Origin: Streptomyces sp. AC555_RSS877
GTDB taxonomy: Bacteria; Actinomycetota; Actinomycetes; Streptomycetales; Streptomycetaceae
Assembly: GCF_019049245.1 (NCBI RefSeq)
Contig: NZ_JAGMUK010000218.1
Span: forward strand, 62,001-126,000
Direction: 5' to 3'
DNA length: 64,000 nucleotides
Below, in pieces: positions 62,080 through 64,000 of the stretch; the stretch's first letter is position 1; the number at the start of each line of letters is the position of its first letter. Under the pieces are notes generated by a model that did no database searches, was not told the DNA's origin, and saw nothing but the letters and a program-made list of their open reading frames with translations. Both the position numbers and the translations under genes were made by a program.

Positions 62080-63720
62080 TCAAGCGGACGGCCCCGGAAT
62101 TGATCCTTCCGCCGATGTCGCCACCTCCCGGGCCCAGCGGTAGTCCGCCTTGCCGCTGGGTGACCGGCGGAGCGTCTGCGCGACCACCAGCCGGCGCGGG
62201 ATCTTGTAACCGGCGAGCCGGGAACGGCAGTGCGCCTGGATCTCCTCCAGGGACGGCCGTACCGCCCCCTCTCGCACCTGCACCACGGCCGCCACATGGT
62301 GGCCCCACGTCGCGTCCGGAACCCCGGCGACCAGCGCGTCGTAGACGTCCGGATGGGACTTGAGCGCCTGCTCGACCTCCTCCGGGTACACCTTCTCGCC
62401 GCCCGTGTTGATGCACTGCGAGCCGCGTCCGAGGACGGTGACCACGCCCTCCTCGTCGACGGTGGCCATGTCGCCGAGCAGCACCCACCGCTCGCCGTCC
62501 TTCTCGAAGAAGGTCTCGGCACTCTTGCGCGGGTCGTTGTAGTAGCCGATTGGCACGTGCCCGCACTGCGCGACCCGGCCCACCTCGCCGACGGCGACCG
62601 GTTCGCGGGTGGCCGGATCCACCACCTGGGTACGGGAGTTGACGCGGACGCGGAAGCCGCGTTCGGGGCCGGAGTCCTCCGTCGCCGTGCCGTTGAAACC
62701 GGACTCGGAGGAGCCGAAGTTGTTCAGCAGCATCACGTTCGGGACGAGCGCCTGGAACTGCCTGCGCACCGTGTCCGACATGATCGCCCCCGACGACGAC
62801 ACGCTGAACATCGAGGACATGTCGATGCCCTTCATGGGGCCTTCGAGCGCGTCGATCAACGGTCGCAGCATCGCGTCGCCCACCAGCGACATGCTGGTGA
62901 CCTTCTCCCTCTCGATCGTCCGCAGTACCTCCTGGGGGGCGAACTTGCGGTGCAGCACGACCCGTTGACCGAAGTTGAAGCCGATGAACGCCGTCAGGGT
63001 GGACGTGCCGTGCATCAGCGGGGGAGCGGGGAAGAAGGTGATCCCGGCGCCGCCGGCCGCGACCCGCTCGGCCAGCTCCTGCGGCTTCTTCACCGGCTCG
63101 CCGGTCGGCGCGCCGCCCCCGAGCCCCGAGAAGAACAGGTCCTCCTGGCGCCACATCACGCCCTTGGGCATGCCGGTGGTGCCACCGGTGTAGATGATGA
63201 ACTGGTCGTCGCCCGAGCGGGTGGGGAATCCGCGCTCCGGGGAGCCGGAGGCCTCCGCCCTCGCGAAATCCACGGCAGCCACCTCGGCTGCCCCCGGTGC
63301 CGGCGTCCCGACCCGCACCATATGCCGCAGCGCGTCCGTGTGCGGCAGCGCCGCCGCGACCCGGTCGGTGAACTCCGCGTCGAAGACCAGGCCCACCAGG
63401 TCGGCGTCCCGGTACAGGTAGACCAGCTCGTCCTCCACGTAACGGTAGTTGACGTTGACCGGGACGATCCGCGCCTTCAGGCAGCCGAGCACGGCCTGGA
63501 GGTACTCGACGCCGTTGTAGAGGTGCAGGCCCACGTGCTCGCCGGGCCGTACCCCGCTGTCGGCCAGGTGGTGGCCGATCCGGTTGGCGGCGGCGTCCAG
63601 TTCCGCGTACGTCAGCCGGCGCTCCGCGCCCGTACCGGGGTGGTCGATGTACACGAGCGCCTCGCGGTCCGGGACCACGTCGACGACCGACTCGAACAGG
63701 TCGGCAAGGTTGTACTCCAC
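62080..63720 (-). CDS. Long-chain acyl-CoA synthetase (FadD)
   Basis: A 546-residue ANL enzyme. FIIYTGGTTGMPKGVMWRQE is the P-loop, NNFGSSESGFNGT the A5 motif, WVLLGDMATVDEEGVVTVLG A7, GRGSQCINTGGEKVYPEEV A8, and SPSGKADYRW holds the catalytic Lys. The long form with a Met-Trp after the P-loop matches the steroid and medium-chain FadD subgroup. ATG at 63720 is divergent from an enoyl-CoA hydratase with a 179-base spacer containing an operator-like repeat. Confidence 0.9.
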   Translation of the reverse strand: MEYNLADLFESVVDVVPDREALVYIDHPGTGAERRLTYAELDAAANRIGHHLADSGVRPGEHVGLHLYNGVEYLQAVLGCLKARIVPVNVNYRYVEDELVYLYRDADLVGLVFDAEFTDRVAAALPHTDALRHMVRVGTPAPGAAEVAAVDFARAEASGSPERGFPTRSGDDQFIIYTGGTTGMPKGVMWRQEDLFFSGLGGGAPTGEPVKKPQELAERVAAGGAGITFFPAPPLMHGTSTLTAFIGFNFGQRVVLHRKFAPQEVLRTIEREKVTSMSLVGDAMLRPLIDALEGPMKGIDMSSMFSVSSSGAIMSDTVRRQFQALVPNVMLLNNFGSSESGFNGTATEDSGPERGFRVRVNSRTQVVDPATREPVAVGEVGRVAQCGHVPIGYYNDPRKSAETFFEKDGERWVLLGDMATVDEEGVVTVLGRGSQCINTGGEKVYPEEVEQALKSHPDVYDALVAGVPDATWGHHVAAVVQVREGAVRPSLEEIQAHCRSRLAGYKIPRRLVVAQTLRRSPSGKADYRWAREVATSAEGSIPGPSA

Positions 63721-63817
63721 CGCTCCTCCTGACCTCGGACGGGCCCTGGCCCTTCGACGGTTCGCCGGTCATCTGAGCAAAGGGCGCCGCAACTGTGAAG
63801 AGTCCGCGTCGAATAAA

Positions 63818-63834
63818 TCTGACTGTGTGTCAGA
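63818..63834. promoter_or_regulatory. 17-bp inverted repeat between FadD and enoyl-CoA hydratase genes
   Basis: TCTGAC-TGTGT-GTCAGA is a perfect inverted repeat, 13 of 17 positions identical to the site at 53233-53249. It lies 98 bases from the FadD start and 66 bases from the hydratase start, where one regulator could control both. Confidence 0.6.
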
Positions 63835-63899
63835 AAACCCTTGAAGTGCCCAGGCGCCTCCTGCAACCTGTTCTCGTTCTTTCAGAGGGGAGATGGGCA

Positions 63900-64000
63900 A
63901 TGGGTGGGACGGAACACCTCACCGTGCGGCGCCACGGCGCCACACTGGTGCTCACGCTCAACAGGCCCGACGCCAAAAACGCGCTCTCGCTGTCCATGCT
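63900..64000 (+). CDS. Enoyl-CoA hydratase/isomerase, 3' partial
   Basis: Start of a crotonase-fold protein. GGTEHLTVRRHGATLVLTLN (residues 2-21) then RPDAKNALS is the crotonase N-terminal signature (LNRPDxxNALS). The ATG at 63900 lies about 8 bases after AGAGGGGAG. The gene continues past the window end. It is divergent from FadD and is presumably co-regulated with it; the reaction is hydration of enoyl-CoA intermediates or an isomerisation. Confidence 0.8.
   Translation, partial: MGGTEHLTVRRHGATLVLTLNRPDAKNALSLSM

Overview
The window is high-GC DNA (roughly 72-73 percent by eye) with dense coding, GTG/TTG starts, many 4- or 8-base stop/start overlaps and strong third-position G/C bias. The families present (ECF41 and ECF42 sigma factors, GAF/SpoIIE phosphatases, a DUF6479 protein, an Rv1733c-type membrane protein, a GH75 chitosanase, a DasR-like site) point to Streptomyces or a close relative. 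I see no rRNA, tRNA, CRISPR array, phage or insertion sequence. It reads as ordinary chromosome rich in small transcription units, each with its own regulator.

Layout. 1-4.3 kb: end of a GT87 mannosyltransferase overlapping a convergent D,D-carboxypeptidase, a short second Rho with a C/U-rich leader, and a methyltransferase. 4.4-6.8 kb: an ECF42 operon (two DGPF/YCII proteins and the sigma factor) with one matching promoter in front of it and a second, near-identical one at the 3' end of the sigma gene. 6.9-10.4 kb: a very large GAF-PP2C-ATPase signalling protein with an internal tandem repeat and a perfect CRP-type palindrome in its promoter. 10.4-20.5 kb: a secreted GH16 glucanase of atypical base composition, esterases and serine hydrolases, a molybdopterin oxidoreductase with its flavin reductase, and a quinone reductase/acetyltransferase pair. 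20.5-24.2 kb: MarR divergent from a HemK-like methyltransferase that has an attenuator-like leader, then a PAS/GAF/PP2C phosphatase.

24.5-33.3 kb: secreted and cell-surface proteins, FadH with PadR, a fibronectin-type-III lipoprotein and a GH75 chitosanase sharing an intergenic region with a DasR-like palindrome, and a divergent SDR/TetR pair. 33.3-39.5 kb: dhaKLM (PTS-type dihydroxyacetone kinase), an aminotransferase, cstA with its small partner, and DUF3311. 39.6-44.6 kb: a sodium:solute symporter translationally coupled to an ECF sigma factor and a membrane protein with pentapeptide repeats, followed by stress-type hydrolases and small conserved proteins. 44.7-53.1 kb: a Csp-like cysteine-rich protein, an acyl-CoA dehydrogenase behind a KstR-like site, an MpaB-family oxygenase, a TPR-tailed Ser/Thr kinase, a PYROXD2-like oxidoreductase and a Tat-exported serine hydrolase. 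53.2-64 kb: acyl-CoA and lipid metabolism (nitronate monooxygenase-like protein, three acyl-CoA synthetases, enoyl-CoA hydratase), interspersed with ECF41, a decayed penicillin-acylase gene and a membrane sulfatase.

How it fits together: no single large pathway dominates. The main themes are signalling (three ECF sigma factors, two PP2C phosphatases, one kinase, MarR/PadR/TetR regulators) and acyl-CoA catabolism that may be tied together by a shared 17-bp operator at 53.2 and 63.8 kb. Gene calls rest on motifs and recognisable family patterns in the translations; regulatory sites are predictions from sequence alone.
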